Below are positions 37,496-46,009 of a stretch of DNA of 64,000 bases, piece by piece. Where the stretch lies: positions 2,799,501 through 2,863,500 of the forward strand of contig NZ_CP102288.1 of the NCBI RefSeq assembly GCF_025151535.1, in the 5' to 3' direction. Each line of letters opens with the position of its first letter. Positions within the stretch are counted from its first letter, which is position 1. Under the pieces are notes generated by a model. It searched no databases and was not told where the DNA came from. It saw nothing but the letters and a program-made list of their open reading frames with translations. The DNA is from Segatella copri DSM 18205. GTDB lineage: Bacteria > Bacteroidota > Bacteroidia > Bacteroidales > Bacteroidaceae. The position numbers were made by a program, and so were the translations under genes.

Positions 37496-39309
37496 GAGCC
37501 CACTTTAAAAAGGGACATATTTTGAATCCAGTCTGACCAGTGTGGTCATTCAGAGTGAAACATAGCAATCGGCTCCGCTGGTGAATATCTTTCGAGAACT
37601 TGCCATGAAAGAGCCGAAAGCTTCTCTGATAGGCCCGAAAAGGGCAAATATCGATCTTTGAAATGTTGAAATCTGGAATATTACCATCCTTCGGAGGTTC
37701 ATCCACATACATCTGCTATATGCATGCATACGATGTTTGAGCAAGCCCCTATATCGGGTCTTGCCATTACGTGTATGAAAACTGTATTGGAACATGGCTG
37801 CTTCAACGTTATTCCGTTTATGCTGCTCCTCCAAAGGAAGGCTTTCTATCTGCTTCCTTAGCTGATAGGCTTTAATGTCTTTGTCTTCAAAGTAACGCCA
37901 ACCGGTTTTGTTGTTCCATGGGATTCTCCATCGTTTTCTGGAGCCCTGCTTTGTGACGGCTTTGACGGCCTCATAGGTATTGCCAGTAGCAATTTCCCTG
38001 ACGGTCAGACCATCCTCGTCATGTGGTATCAGTTCCCATCTGCATCCACCTTGCATCTTGCCAGTCTTGAGCTGCATGGCATTGTGGTTCTTTGCAAACT
38101 CTCGATTGTCTGGACTTTGATAGGCACCATCTGCATACAGGTCTTCAATCGTAGAATCCGTGACACGTTCACTGTTTTCCACAGCCTCCTGAAGGAAATG
38201 GCAGTCTGCAAATACTGCAGTTTCAACCTGAACGGAAGTGATGATGTTAGGCTTGCCTTCCTCTACAGTCTCTGTGATGTTGGTCACATAGCCTTGCACC
38301 TTCTGGTCGTTCTTGGCACGATAGGTTGCATCAGGATCATTAGGATTCTGAAGACTGTCTGCCTTTACCTCCTTCTTGTCTCGAAGTACAGCCTTTCCGT
38401 CCATTACGACATACTGTTCTTCAAACAGACGCAGAAGAAGATCATGTGCAGGAGAAGTAGCTGGAAAAACTGCCAGCATCTCCATGATGAAATTACCAAT
38501 TCTGGCAAGATTGCTCTGAAGCGTATCAGAGTCAGAGCGATAAACTGTCTTGGAGGAATCCTCTTTCAAGTATTCCTTTGCCCGCTCTTCCTGCTCTGGG
38601 GAGAGATCGAAAAGCGTGCATGTCTTGAGGAACTTGACCAGAGTTGTATGTATCAGTTCATAGCGAGACTGGCGAGCGATATTGCTACCGATAAGCTTAC
38701 TGTCCATACGGACGCATTTGCCTGATATCTTGAGAAGGTGTACATGCTTGCCAGCAAGCTGCTCAAAGCAGAGCTGCATCAGGTCAATGCCAGTTCTTTC
38801 CTGATATTCGCAGATGCGGCGGCGAAACAGATAATAGGTATCTATTGATGGGGTTACATCAGTCAGAAGTTCCATGCCGAGAGCCTTTCTGGTAAGAAGG
38901 TCAAACTCGCACTTCTCAAACAGATCCTCGTCGCTGCAACCGAATCCCTCCTTCAAGACAGACATAGCCACGAGTATGCGGATGGAAGCATTTGGGCGGC
39001 CGCTCTTCTTGCCTTCTGGAAACAAAGGCTTGAATATCTCCTCATCAATCTTGGTCGTCACGAGACTATAAAACTGGTTATGCCATGCGTTGGGGTCAGA
39101 ATACTTCTTTGAAGCACGAATTCCTAACTGCATTGAGGGAGCCGTGAATATATCTAACTGCGGATTCGGATCTGTCTTTTTAAACATAGTCATTCTGTTT
39201 GATTGATGGTGTAAAGATACGAAAAATATTCCAGATAACGGCATAAATCAGAGATTATTTTCGTGAAATATAAACATTTTAAACAGGCCTTACTTTTTAA
39301 AGTGGGCTC
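37496..39309 (-). mobile_element. IS1182-family insertion sequence, apparently intact
   Basis: Terminal inverted repeats of 17 bp, GAGCCCACTTTAAAAAG (37496-37512) and its exact complement (39293-39309), bound 1814 bp with one transposase gene. TGTACT lies directly outside both ends (37490-37495 and 39310-39315) as a likely target duplication, so the insertion looks recent. It sits between frdB and the PG_1098-like gene, in a stretch that resembles a decayed copy of the GCCCTGAAAGGGC repeat. Confidence 0.85.
37550..39193 (-). CDS. IS1182-family transposase
   Basis: About 547 residues from the ATG at 39193 (the next ATG, at 39187, is also possible). The N-terminal third matches the InsH-like transposase domain (GRPNASIRILVAMSVLKEGFGCSDEDLFEKC). 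The DDE part has YADGAYQSPDN and, later, RNNVEAAMFQYSFHTRNGKTRYRG. The frame is open from end to end, so the enzyme may be active. It fills most of the element between the two terminal repeats. Confidence 0.9.
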   Translation of the reverse strand: MTMFKKTDPNPQLDIFTAPSMQLGIRASKKYSDPNAWHNQFYSLVTTKIDEEIFKPLFPEGKKSGRPNASIRILVAMSVLKEGFGCSDEDLFEKCEFDLLTRKALGMELLTDVTPSIDTYYLFRRRICEYQERTGIDLMQLCFEQLAGKHVHLLKISGKCVRMDSKLIGSNIARQSRYELIHTTLVKFLKTCTLFDLSPEQEERAKEYLKEDSSKTVYRSDSDTLQSNLARIGNFIMEMLAVFPATSPAHDLLLRLFEEQYVVMDGKAVLRDKKEVKADSLQNPNDPDATYRAKNDQKVQGYVTNITETVEEGKPNIITSVQVETAVFADCHFLQEAVENSERVTDSTIEDLYADGAYQSPDNREFAKNHNAMQLKTGKMQGGCRWELIPHDEDGLTVREIATGNTYEAVKAVTKQGSRKRWRIPWNNKTGWRYFEDKDIKAYQLRKQIESLPLEEQHKRNNVEAAMFQYSFHTRNGKTRYRGLLKHRMHAYSRCMWMNLRRMVIFQISTFQRSIFALFGPIREAFGSFMASSRKIFTSGADCYVSL

Positions 39310-39430
39310 TGTACTGAGCTTTCGCAAGTTTTGCCCTTTACCTTTCCGCTACGCACCGGTGACCGTTGGTTCAGGGCGTGGGAGTTTACATGCGAAATTT
39401 GAGTAAATTATCATATATTCTGAGAAATAT

Positions 39431-39461
39431 TTTGTAATCTCATCAGAATATCGTAAATTTG
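39431..39461 (+). promoter_or_regulatory. Promoter of the PG_1098-like gene
   Basis: TTTG (39431-39434) and TAAATTTG (39454-39461) are 19 nt apart. An in-frame TTG codon at 39459 falls inside the box and cannot be the start. Confidence 0.75.
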
Positions 39462-39485
39462 CGGTTATTAAGAATAAGTAATGTA

Positions 39486-40997
39486 ATGACGAATCACTCA
39501 ACAGAAATAATGAACCAAGCAACGCTCGATTTTATCCGCCAGCATCAGGACGATGATGTTCGCCAGTTGGCTTTCCTCGGCAGCAAGTATCCTGAGGTAG
39601 ATATGCCTTTCGCTCTCGACCAGATTCGCGGGCGAAAGATGGCTCGTGTGAAACTGCCCCGTTGGGCAAGCATCGATGGCATCATCTATCCCCCTCATAT
39701 TTCGATGGAGCAATGTTCGTCAGAGCAAACGGCACTTTATAAGGCTGAACTCGCTGCCCGACTGCTCGGTTTGTCTCCTTCATCATCCGAAAACGGAGAA
39801 GAAAAGGAGAAGGAGAGCGAAAACGCCTCAAATCTTCATCTTTCTGAAATTTGCGAATATGCGGGCAAAGGGGCGGTTGATTCTGAATTCGCCAAAAATG
39901 AAGCTACTTGCGAAAAGCAACAGATATTAACAGAATCAGAAGAGAATGTTAATGAAATAAAAGAAGAACCTCATGAAGGAGATTTTTCTGAAGAAACCGG
40001 GTTTGTTGACCTGACCGGCGGCTTCGGAGTAGACTTCTCTTACATCGCTTCCCGATTGGGCGTGAAGTCTATGTATGTGGAGCGTCAGACTCATCTCTGT
40101 GAGGCAGCAAAGGAGAACTTTGGGCGGTTGGGCTTGAAGAATGCCATCGTGAAGAATGGAGACGGAATAGAGGTTCTGCATTCTTTTGCTTCAAAGAAAG
40201 AGGCTGCTGCATCAGAATCTTTAGGCATAACTGAAGACCAGCCGCAGTCATTACTTAAGACCAACCTTGGTCTTAAGCTAATCTTCATCGACCCAGCCCG
40301 TAGAGACGATGCGGGCAACAAGGTAGTATCCTTGAAAGATTGTACGCCCGATGTAACCCTTTTGCAGGAAGAAATGCTTTCGAAGGCAGATTACGTCATC
40401 ATCAAACTCTCTCCGATGCTCGACTGGCACCGCGCCATAAGCGAATTAAGCCACGTAAGAGAGGTTCATATCATCTCCGTGAACAATGAGTGCAAGGAGC
40501 TCCTTTTAGTGCTGTCAGCGCGAAGTATGGACGAAAATCTCCACATTTATTGCATCAATGATGCGCAATCCTTCGTTTGTGATGAGTTGGATATGGAGTC
40601 TTCTTCGGTGAAGATAGCCCCATCCACCCTTGAAGAGGTGCAGTATCTTTACGAGCCGAATGCCTCTCTGATGAAAGCCGGCTGTTTCGGTGTTCTTTCC
40701 GAGCGGTATGGAGCCAGAATGCTTTCCAAGAACAGCCATCTCTTCGTGAATCGTGATCTTATCGCCGCTTTCCCAGGCAGAAGTTTCCGCATCATCGCCA
40801 TCTCCTCTTTCAATAAGAAGGAGTTGAAGCGTCATCTCTCAGGCATCACCAAGGCAAACATCTCCACCCGCAACTTCCCCCTTTCCGTAGCAGAATTGCG
40901 CAAGCGATTGAAGCTGAAGGATGGTGGCGAAACCTATATCTTCGCCACCACATTGAGCGACGAAAGTCATGTGCTGATGATAACGGAGAAAGCGTAG
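39486..40997 (+). CDS. Class I SAM-dependent methyltransferase, PG_1098/THUMP-like family
   Basis: About 503 residues from the ATG at 39486; an ATG at 39510 (MNQATLDF) is also plausible. The Rossmann methyltransferase core has VDLTGGFGVDFSYIA for SAM binding, YVERQ after it, and FIDPARRD as the catalytic-type motif. The C-terminal THUMP-like part is clear from VAELRKRLKLKDGGETYIFAT. A glutamate-rich insert of about 70 residues lies between the N-terminal domain and the core. The family is conserved in Bacteroidota and is taken to modify RNA, but the target base is unknown. Confidence 0.87.
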   Translation: MTNHSTEIMNQATLDFIRQHQDDDVRQLAFLGSKYPEVDMPFALDQIRGRKMARVKLPRWASIDGIIYPPHISMEQCSSEQTALYKAELAARLLGLSPSSSENGEEKEKESENASNLHLSEICEYAGKGAVDSEFAKNEATCEKQQILTESEENVNEIKEEPHEGDFSEETGFVDLTGGFGVDFSYIASRLGVKSMYVERQTHLCEAAKENFGRLGLKNAIVKNGDGIEVLHSFASKKEAAASESLGITEDQPQSLLKTNLGLKLIFIDPARRDDAGNKVVSLKDCTPDVTLLQEEMLSKADYVIIKLSPMLDWHRAISELSHVREVHIISVNNECKELLLVLSARSMDENLHIYCINDAQSFVCDELDMESSSVKIAPSTLEEVQYLYEPNASLMKAGCFGVLSERYGARMLSKNSHLFVNRDLIAAFPGRSFRIIAISSFNKKELKRHLSGITKANISTRNFPLSVAELRKRLKLKDGGETYIFATTLSDESHVLMITEKA

Positions 40998-41120
40998 AAA
41001 ACCTCGAAAATGTGTAAAAGGTAAAGGTCTGAAAAGAAAAATATATCAGCAACAGCTTGATAGAGAAAAAAATAGGTGAGGTGTGCTGCCACAGTGGCGT
41101 TTTATCTCTTTAATGAAAAA

Positions 41121-41150
41121 GTTCCAAGTGGGAGGAATGCCACTTGGAAC
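41121..41150. terminator. Bidirectional terminator
   Basis: GTTCCAAGTGG (41121-41131) and CCACTTGGAAC (41140-41150) form a perfect stem between two convergent genes; an A run precedes it. Confidence 0.8.
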
Positions 41151-41158
41151 TTGACGTA

Positions 41159-42700
41159 TTATTTCCTTTTTTCCTTGAAGAACTTCTCGAAGAAGTCCAT
41201 TTGCTTTTGATTTTGAACAGGACCCAAATGCAGTCCTTCCTTCATAATCATCACCGTTGGTTTACCTTCCTGGTAGGTAGTCCAGAAAGGAAGGCTATCC
41301 CCATTTGGATTGCCAGTCTTGGTAAAGTTGATCCAGTAGCGTGACATGATTTGTTCCATGTGCTGCTCCGTCTCGGTCATCTTTCCAGAGCCAAACTTAT
41401 AGCCATAGATGAATGGCATCTCTGCCACATGGCTGGCTCCTCCCTTGCGGCTTTTCACGATGGTGTTCTCAGAGTCTTGGTCAAAGTAATACATATACAC
41501 CTTGCCCTTGCCGGTCTTGCTCTGCAGGTTAGCCCAGGCATACGTTCCCCATGCAAAGGAGCCATCACGGAAAATGTCGGATTGAGCGAAGTAGGTTTCT
41601 TCCTCTGTCCTGGCAGGATAGAGACTGAGAACCTGGTCTGCCCAACTTCCATATATCTCATGGATTCTTTTCTCATAGTCACTTACACTGACAGGGCGGC
41701 TAAACATACTTCCTTCGTCGCTGTTGGTTCCTATGATGACATTTACATCATTGTAGCTTCCCTTTTCATAGAGCTTATACTGGTCATCGGTGATGGAGTA
41801 GCCGTCAACGTTTGGCCAAAAGGACTCAAAGGCGGTATTCTTCACGATGTCCATAGCCGGAACTTTTCTTAGCTGCTTCAAGTTCTTAGCCTTGAGTCTC
41901 TTTTGAAGGAGAAGTCCACCTGCTTCTGCCGCTTTGGAGGTGAGCATGGCTGTGTTACCATTTCTGCTTTCACCCACAGGCCAGAAGGAGCTACCACTTT
42001 CGCTGATGGCTCCTCGGAAGAGTCCCTTGGCAAGGGGAGAGGCGCATAGTATACTTACCGAGATACCACCGGCAGATTCTCCAGCAATGGTAATCTTGTC
42101 TGGGTCTCCACCGAAGGCAGCGATATTGTCGTGAATCCATTTTAAGGCCATCACTTGATCAAGGATGCCATAGTTACCAGATATGTTCTTGCCTGATTCC
42201 TTACTCAGCTCTGGATGTGCCATGAATCCCAAGGCTCCCAAGCGGTATTCTATGCTGCAATAGATGATGCCTTCCTTGACAAAGCTTTCCTGAGTTCCAC
42301 TGTAGGAGCCAGTAAGAAAGGCTCCTCCATGAATCATCACAAATACAGGGAGTTTGTCATTCTTACTCTTGGCTGGCGTTTCCACACTGAGGTATAGGCA
42401 GTCCTCGCTCATGCCCTGCTCTCCACCATTTTGGTTAGGGTCGATGGGCTGTGGTGGACGGTCTCCCCATTTATCTGCTTTGAATACTCCCTTCCAAGGC
42501 TTCTTGCTCACTGGGGCTTTCCATCTGAGGTTGCCCACTGGTGCTTCAGCGTATGGGATTCCCTTGTATAGGGCGAATCCTTCATGTTCCACACCTTCAA
42601 TTTCTCCTTGTTCCACTGTTGTTCTTAGCAGTTGAGCGTTAGCTGCCGATAGGCAAAAGAGTGTCAGGGCGGCTGTCAGTAGATGTCTTTTCAATTTCAT
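41159..42700 (-). CDS. Exported type B carboxylesterase
   Basis: A signal peptide (about residues 1-22, ending ANA) leads a 513-residue alpha/beta hydrolase. The nucleophile Ser209 is in GESAGG, the oxyanion hole in HGGAF (124-128), and the catalytic His probably in HVAEMPF. NSDEGSMF and NYGILDQVMALKWI are typical of para-nitrobenzyl-esterase-like enzymes. The substrate is not evident; periplasmic deacylation of dietary or plant esters is a guess. A second esterase gene lies beyond the IS scar, on the opposite strand. Confidence 0.93.
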   Translation of the reverse strand: MKLKRHLLTAALTLFCLSAANAQLLRTTVEQGEIEGVEHEGFALYKGIPYAEAPVGNLRWKAPVSKKPWKGVFKADKWGDRPPQPIDPNQNGGEQGMSEDCLYLSVETPAKSKNDKLPVFVMIHGGAFLTGSYSGTQESFVKEGIIYCSIEYRLGALGFMAHPELSKESGKNISGNYGILDQVMALKWIHDNIAAFGGDPDKITIAGESAGGISVSILCASPLAKGLFRGAISESGSSFWPVGESRNGNTAMLTSKAAEAGGLLLQKRLKAKNLKQLRKVPAMDIVKNTAFESFWPNVDGYSITDDQYKLYEKGSYNDVNVIIGTNSDEGSMFSRPVSVSDYEKRIHEIYGSWADQVLSLYPARTEEETYFAQSDIFRDGSFAWGTYAWANLQSKTGKGKVYMYYFDQDSENTIVKSRKGGASHVAEMPFIYGYKFGSGKMTETEQHMEQIMSRYWINFTKTGNPNGDSLPFWTTYQEGKPTVMIMKEGLHLGPVQNQKQMDFFEKFFKEKRK

Positions 42701-42848
42701 TTCTGGTTATTCCATTAATTCCGCAACACTATTATCAATTAAACATTTTAAGCACCTGAGCAACAAAAAGTTACTTCGGATTTTGCTATGTCAGAATTTT
42801 CACTTATCTTAGTGTTGCAAAAGAAAATAAGCAAAACTCTGATATGAC

Positions 42849-43012
42849 ATGGCAAAGATACAAATTAAATCTGAGAAACTCACTCCTTTTGGAGGAATAT
42901 TTTCGGGTCATGGAGCAATTTGACTCCATATTGTCTTCTGTAATCGACTCCACCCTCATAATTTCACTACTCATTTGATGAACCATCTCTCGCTTCATCC
43001 GACACTTCGCAC
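42849..43012 (+). pseudogene. IS1380-family transposase remnant with frameshift and deletion
   Basis: The start reads MAKIQIKSEKLTPFGGIFS, then in another frame VMEQFDSILSSVIDSTL, and further on THLMNHLSLHPTLRT. These are three successive blocks of the Bacteroides IS1380-type transposase N-terminus, with a frameshift near 42905 and a deletion between the second and third block. The rest of the element is missing. Confidence 0.75.
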
Positions 43013-43021
43013 TTCTCGCCA

Positions 43022-43111
43022 GTGTTGGAGAGAATAGATGATCGAGCTTTTTCTTATTGTGATTCCTTGGAGAATGTTAGTTTTCCGCCAGTGCTTAAAA
43101 CTATCGGGAAG
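43022..43111 (+). pseudogene. Fragment of a BspA-type leucine-rich repeat protein
   Basis: About 30 codons read LERIDDRAFSYCDSLENV then SFPPVLKTIG, one unit of the LRR_5 repeat found in large BspA-like surface proteins. No start, signal peptide or further unit is present. It is in frame with, but separated from, the downstream esterase and is probably an IS-associated scar. Confidence 0.7.
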
Positions 43112-43173
43112 GATATTTGTTTGTTCAAGATGCCTATTGAGGGTATCTTGAACAAAAATATCCTTGAAATCAT

Positions 43174-43204
43174 TTTGTTATCTCAATGGAATGTTGTACT
43201 TTTG
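43174..43204 (+). promoter_or_regulatory. Promoter of the CE7-like esterase
   Basis: TTTG (43174-43177) and TACTTTTG (43197-43204) are 19 nt apart. The ATG is 52 nt downstream. Confidence 0.75.
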
Positions 43205-43255
43205 CGCTCATATATGATAGTTGAATATTATAATTTAAAAACAAACTATAAAATT

Positions 43256-44593
43256 ATGAACAGATTAAGGACAATCTATTTATCGCTTCTGTTTATCCTG
43301 GCGATGAACATGACGAGTGTGTTAAGTGTGAAGGCGGAGAACTATCCCTATCGCAGTGATTATCTCTGGCTAACCGTGCCTGACCATGCCGACTGGCTCT
43401 ATAAGACGGGCGAACAGGCTAAGGTGGAAGTAAGTTTCTATAAGTATGGAATTCCCCGTGACGGCGAGGTAAATTATGAAATAGGCGATGACATGCTGAA
43501 GGCTGACAAGAAAGGAAGCTTCAAGCTGAAGAATGGGCGCGCCATCGTGAACATGGGAACCCGAAAGACACCGGGCTTCCGCGATTTGAGATTATTCTAT
43601 AAACTCGATGGTAAGACCTATCAGCATCATATCAAAGTAGGATTCTCGGTAGATAAGATTCAGCCTTATACCCAGGAGCCTAAGGATTTCGATGCTTTCT
43701 GGCAGCAGGCAAAGGACGAACTGAAGAACGTGCCGATGAGCTATACCAAGGAACTCGCCAAGGAATATTGTACAGATAAGATAGATTGCTATCTTGTAAA
43801 GCTTCAGATAGATAAGAAAGGTCATGCGATGTACGGCTACCTCTTCTATCCCAAGAATGCCAAGCAGGGTAGCCATCCTGTGGTTCTCACACCTCCTGGA
43901 GCCGGCATCAAGACCATCAAGGAGCCTATGCGCAATAAATATTACGCCGAGAACGGATTCATCCGCTTCGAGATAGAGATTCATGGTCTCGACCCACGTC
44001 TCCCAGCCGAAACATTCCAGGAGATAAGCAAGGGATTCAACGATGCAAACGGTGGTTATCTTGCCAATGGATTGGAAGATAAGAACCGTTATTATATGAG
44101 GCATGTTTATCAGGGACTGGTGCGCTGCATAGATTTCCTAACCTCTCTCCCAGAATGGGACGGAAAGAATGTGGCTGTGCAGGGCGGAAGTCAGGGTGGA
44201 GCCTTGGCTATTATTGCAGCCGGTTTAGATAAGCGCGTAACCCAGTGTGTTGCCAATCATCCGGCGCTCAGCGATATGGCTGCTTATGCCGAGAAGGGAA
44301 GAACGGGCGGTTATCCTCACTTCAATAAATATCATGAGATATTGAAGAACAAGGATTGTCTCAACACGATGGCTTATTATGATGTGGTGAATTTTGCCCG
44401 CAAGGTAAAGGCCCCAACTTATCTTACATGGGGATATAACGATAATACCTGTCCGCCAACTACCAGCTATGCTGTTTGGAATACGTTGAAATGTAAGAAG
44501 GAAGCTTTGCTCACTCCAATCAATGAGCATTGGACTACACCCGATACAAATTATCAGCAGATGGTTTGGATAAAAGAGCATCTCGTTAAGTAA
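43256..44593 (+). CDS. Exported acetyl xylan esterase-like hydrolase (CE7 type)
   Basis: The start was set at the ATG at 43256 because a promoter sits just upstream; this gives 445 residues with a signal peptide (about 1-28). An N-terminal beta domain precedes the hydrolase. The triad is Ser312 in GGSQGG, Asp396 in GYNDNTCPP and His425 in NEHW. The layout fits acetyl xylan esterase/cephalosporin C deacetylase enzymes, so it may deacetylate plant polysaccharides or oligosaccharides. The upstream in-frame LRR fragment is not part of it. Confidence 0.9.
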   Translation: MNRLRTIYLSLLFILAMNMTSVLSVKAENYPYRSDYLWLTVPDHADWLYKTGEQAKVEVSFYKYGIPRDGEVNYEIGDDMLKADKKGSFKLKNGRAIVNMGTRKTPGFRDLRLFYKLDGKTYQHHIKVGFSVDKIQPYTQEPKDFDAFWQQAKDELKNVPMSYTKELAKEYCTDKIDCYLVKLQIDKKGHAMYGYLFYPKNAKQGSHPVVLTPPGAGIKTIKEPMRNKYYAENGFIRFEIEIHGLDPRLPAETFQEISKGFNDANGGYLANGLEDKNRYYMRHVYQGLVRCIDFLTSLPEWDGKNVAVQGGSQGGALAIIAAGLDKRVTQCVANHPALSDMAAYAEKGRTGGYPHFNKYHEILKNKDCLNTMAYYDVVNFARKVKAPTYLTWGYNDNTCPPTTSYAVWNTLKCKKEALLTPINEHWTTPDTNYQQMVWIKEHLVK

Positions 44594-44694
44594 ATTGATT
44601 CCGCCAAAACCACCACTAAATGGGTGATATAGGCTAGTTTGGGGGTTGTAATTAAATTTTAACCCCTAAAAAACTGAAAATAAAGATAGCAATA

Positions 44695-44726
44695 TTTGGT
44701 AATTTGCCAAAATATTGCTACTTTTG
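44695..44726 (+). promoter_or_regulatory. Promoter of the acyltransferase gene
   Basis: TTTG (44695-44698) and TACTTTTG (44719-44726) are 20 nt apart, 33 nt upstream of the ATG. Confidence 0.7.
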
Positions 44727-44758
44727 CATTTATAATATTGCAAACTAGTTTGAAAATC

Positions 44759-45910
44759 ATGTCATTAATAGAAATTAAAAAGGTCGAAACAAAGAAGGAC
44801 TTGAAGACGTTCATCGACTTCCATTACGACCTCTACGAAGGCAACGAATATGATGTGCCTAATCTTTTCAGCGACGACATGAATACTCTGAGCAAGGACA
44901 AGAACGCAGCGTTCGAGTTCTGCGAAGCTGAGTATTATCTTGCCTATAAGGACGGCAAGCTGGCAGGTCGCGTCGCTGCCATTATCAATCATAAGGCAAA
45001 TAATAAATGGGGCAGGAAGTCGGTCCGTTTCGGCTGGATTGATTTCATTGACGACCGCGAGGTTTCCAAGGCTCTTCTCGATGCTGTAGAGAAATACGGT
45101 AAGGAGAAGGGAATGGAAGATATTGTAGGGCCGCTGGGTTTTACCGATATGGATCCAGAAGGCATGCTTACCTGGGGCTTTGACCAGCTAGGCACCATGC
45201 CTACCATTTATAATTATTCATATTATCCGGAGCACATTGAGGCTCTGGAGGGCTTTACCGTAGATAATAAGTATGTAGAGTATAAACTGATGGTGCCAGA
45301 TACCATTCCGGAGAAATATTCCAAGATAGCGGCGATGATAGAGAAAAGATACAATCTCCATGTCCGCAAACTTACCCGTAAGGATATTTATCAGGGCGGA
45401 TACGGACAGAAGATTTTCGACCTCATCAATGATACATACAAGAATCTCTATGGTTATTCCGAACTTTCACAGAAGCAGATAGACCAGTACATCAAGATGT
45501 ATCTGTCTTTGCTCGACCTGAACTTTGTAACAGCCATAGAAGACTGGACTACCGAGGATCATAAGATGATAGGTATCGGTATTACGATGCCTTCCCTTTC
45601 CAGAGCTCTGCAGAAGTGTCATAGGGGCAGGCTGCTTCCTTTTGGCTGGTGGCATCTGCTGCGCGCCATCAAGTTCCATAAAACCAAGATTGTCGACCTT
45701 CTGCTCATCGGAATCCAGCCGGAATACCGTGCTAAGGGTGCCAATGCGCTGCTCTTTGCCGACCTGATTCCTATCTATCAGAAGTATGGAATCGAGTGGG
45801 GAGAAACACAGGTGGAAATGGAAGATAATGCTGCCGTGCAGGGACAATGGGGCGTCTTGGATCCAGTCCTTCACAAGCGCCGAAACTGCTATATTAAGAG
45901 TATCAGGTAA
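44759..45910 (+). CDS. GNAT-like acyltransferase of unknown substrate
   Basis: About 383 residues from the ATG at 44759, which follows a good promoter. Two GNAT-like halves can be made out: an N-terminal part with AYKDGKLAGRVAAIINHKAN and a C-terminal part with LLIGIQPEYRAKGANALLFADLIPIYQKYG, the acetyl-CoA-binding style of motif A. VGPLGFTDMDPEGML is also conserved in this family of Bacteroidota proteins. The substrate is unknown. Its nearest neighbour, parE, has its own strong ribosome binding site. Confidence 0.82.
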   Translation: MSLIEIKKVETKKDLKTFIDFHYDLYEGNEYDVPNLFSDDMNTLSKDKNAAFEFCEAEYYLAYKDGKLAGRVAAIINHKANNKWGRKSVRFGWIDFIDDREVSKALLDAVEKYGKEKGMEDIVGPLGFTDMDPEGMLTWGFDQLGTMPTIYNYSYYPEHIEALEGFTVDNKYVEYKLMVPDTIPEKYSKIAAMIEKRYNLHVRKLTRKDIYQGGYGQKIFDLINDTYKNLYGYSELSQKQIDQYIKMYLSLLDLNFVTAIEDWTTEDHKMIGIGITMPSLSRALQKCHRGRLLPFGWWHLLRAIKFHKTKIVDLLLIGIQPEYRAKGANALLFADLIPIYQKYGIEWGETQVEMEDNAAVQGQWGVLDPVLHKRRNCYIKSIR

Positions 45911-46009
45911 ATAGCAATTGTTGGGTTGGCAATTATCTGATAAACAGAATATTGCAACATCATTTGCTATGTTATAAGAAAATAAATAAGAATAACTAAG
46001 GAGGAAATC

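Larger units (their letters stand above)
42701..43255. other. 555-bp gap holding transposase and LRR fragments
   Basis: The stretch contains the esterase upstream region, a decayed IS1380-type transposase start (42849-43012), a short BspA-type LRR fragment (43022-43111) and the promoter of the next esterase. No intact gene was found. Confidence 0.7.

Noticed and set aside
43022..43255. Upstream start extending the CE7-like esterase
   Set aside because: It would fuse an LRR fragment ahead of the signal peptide, and a good promoter lies between the two.
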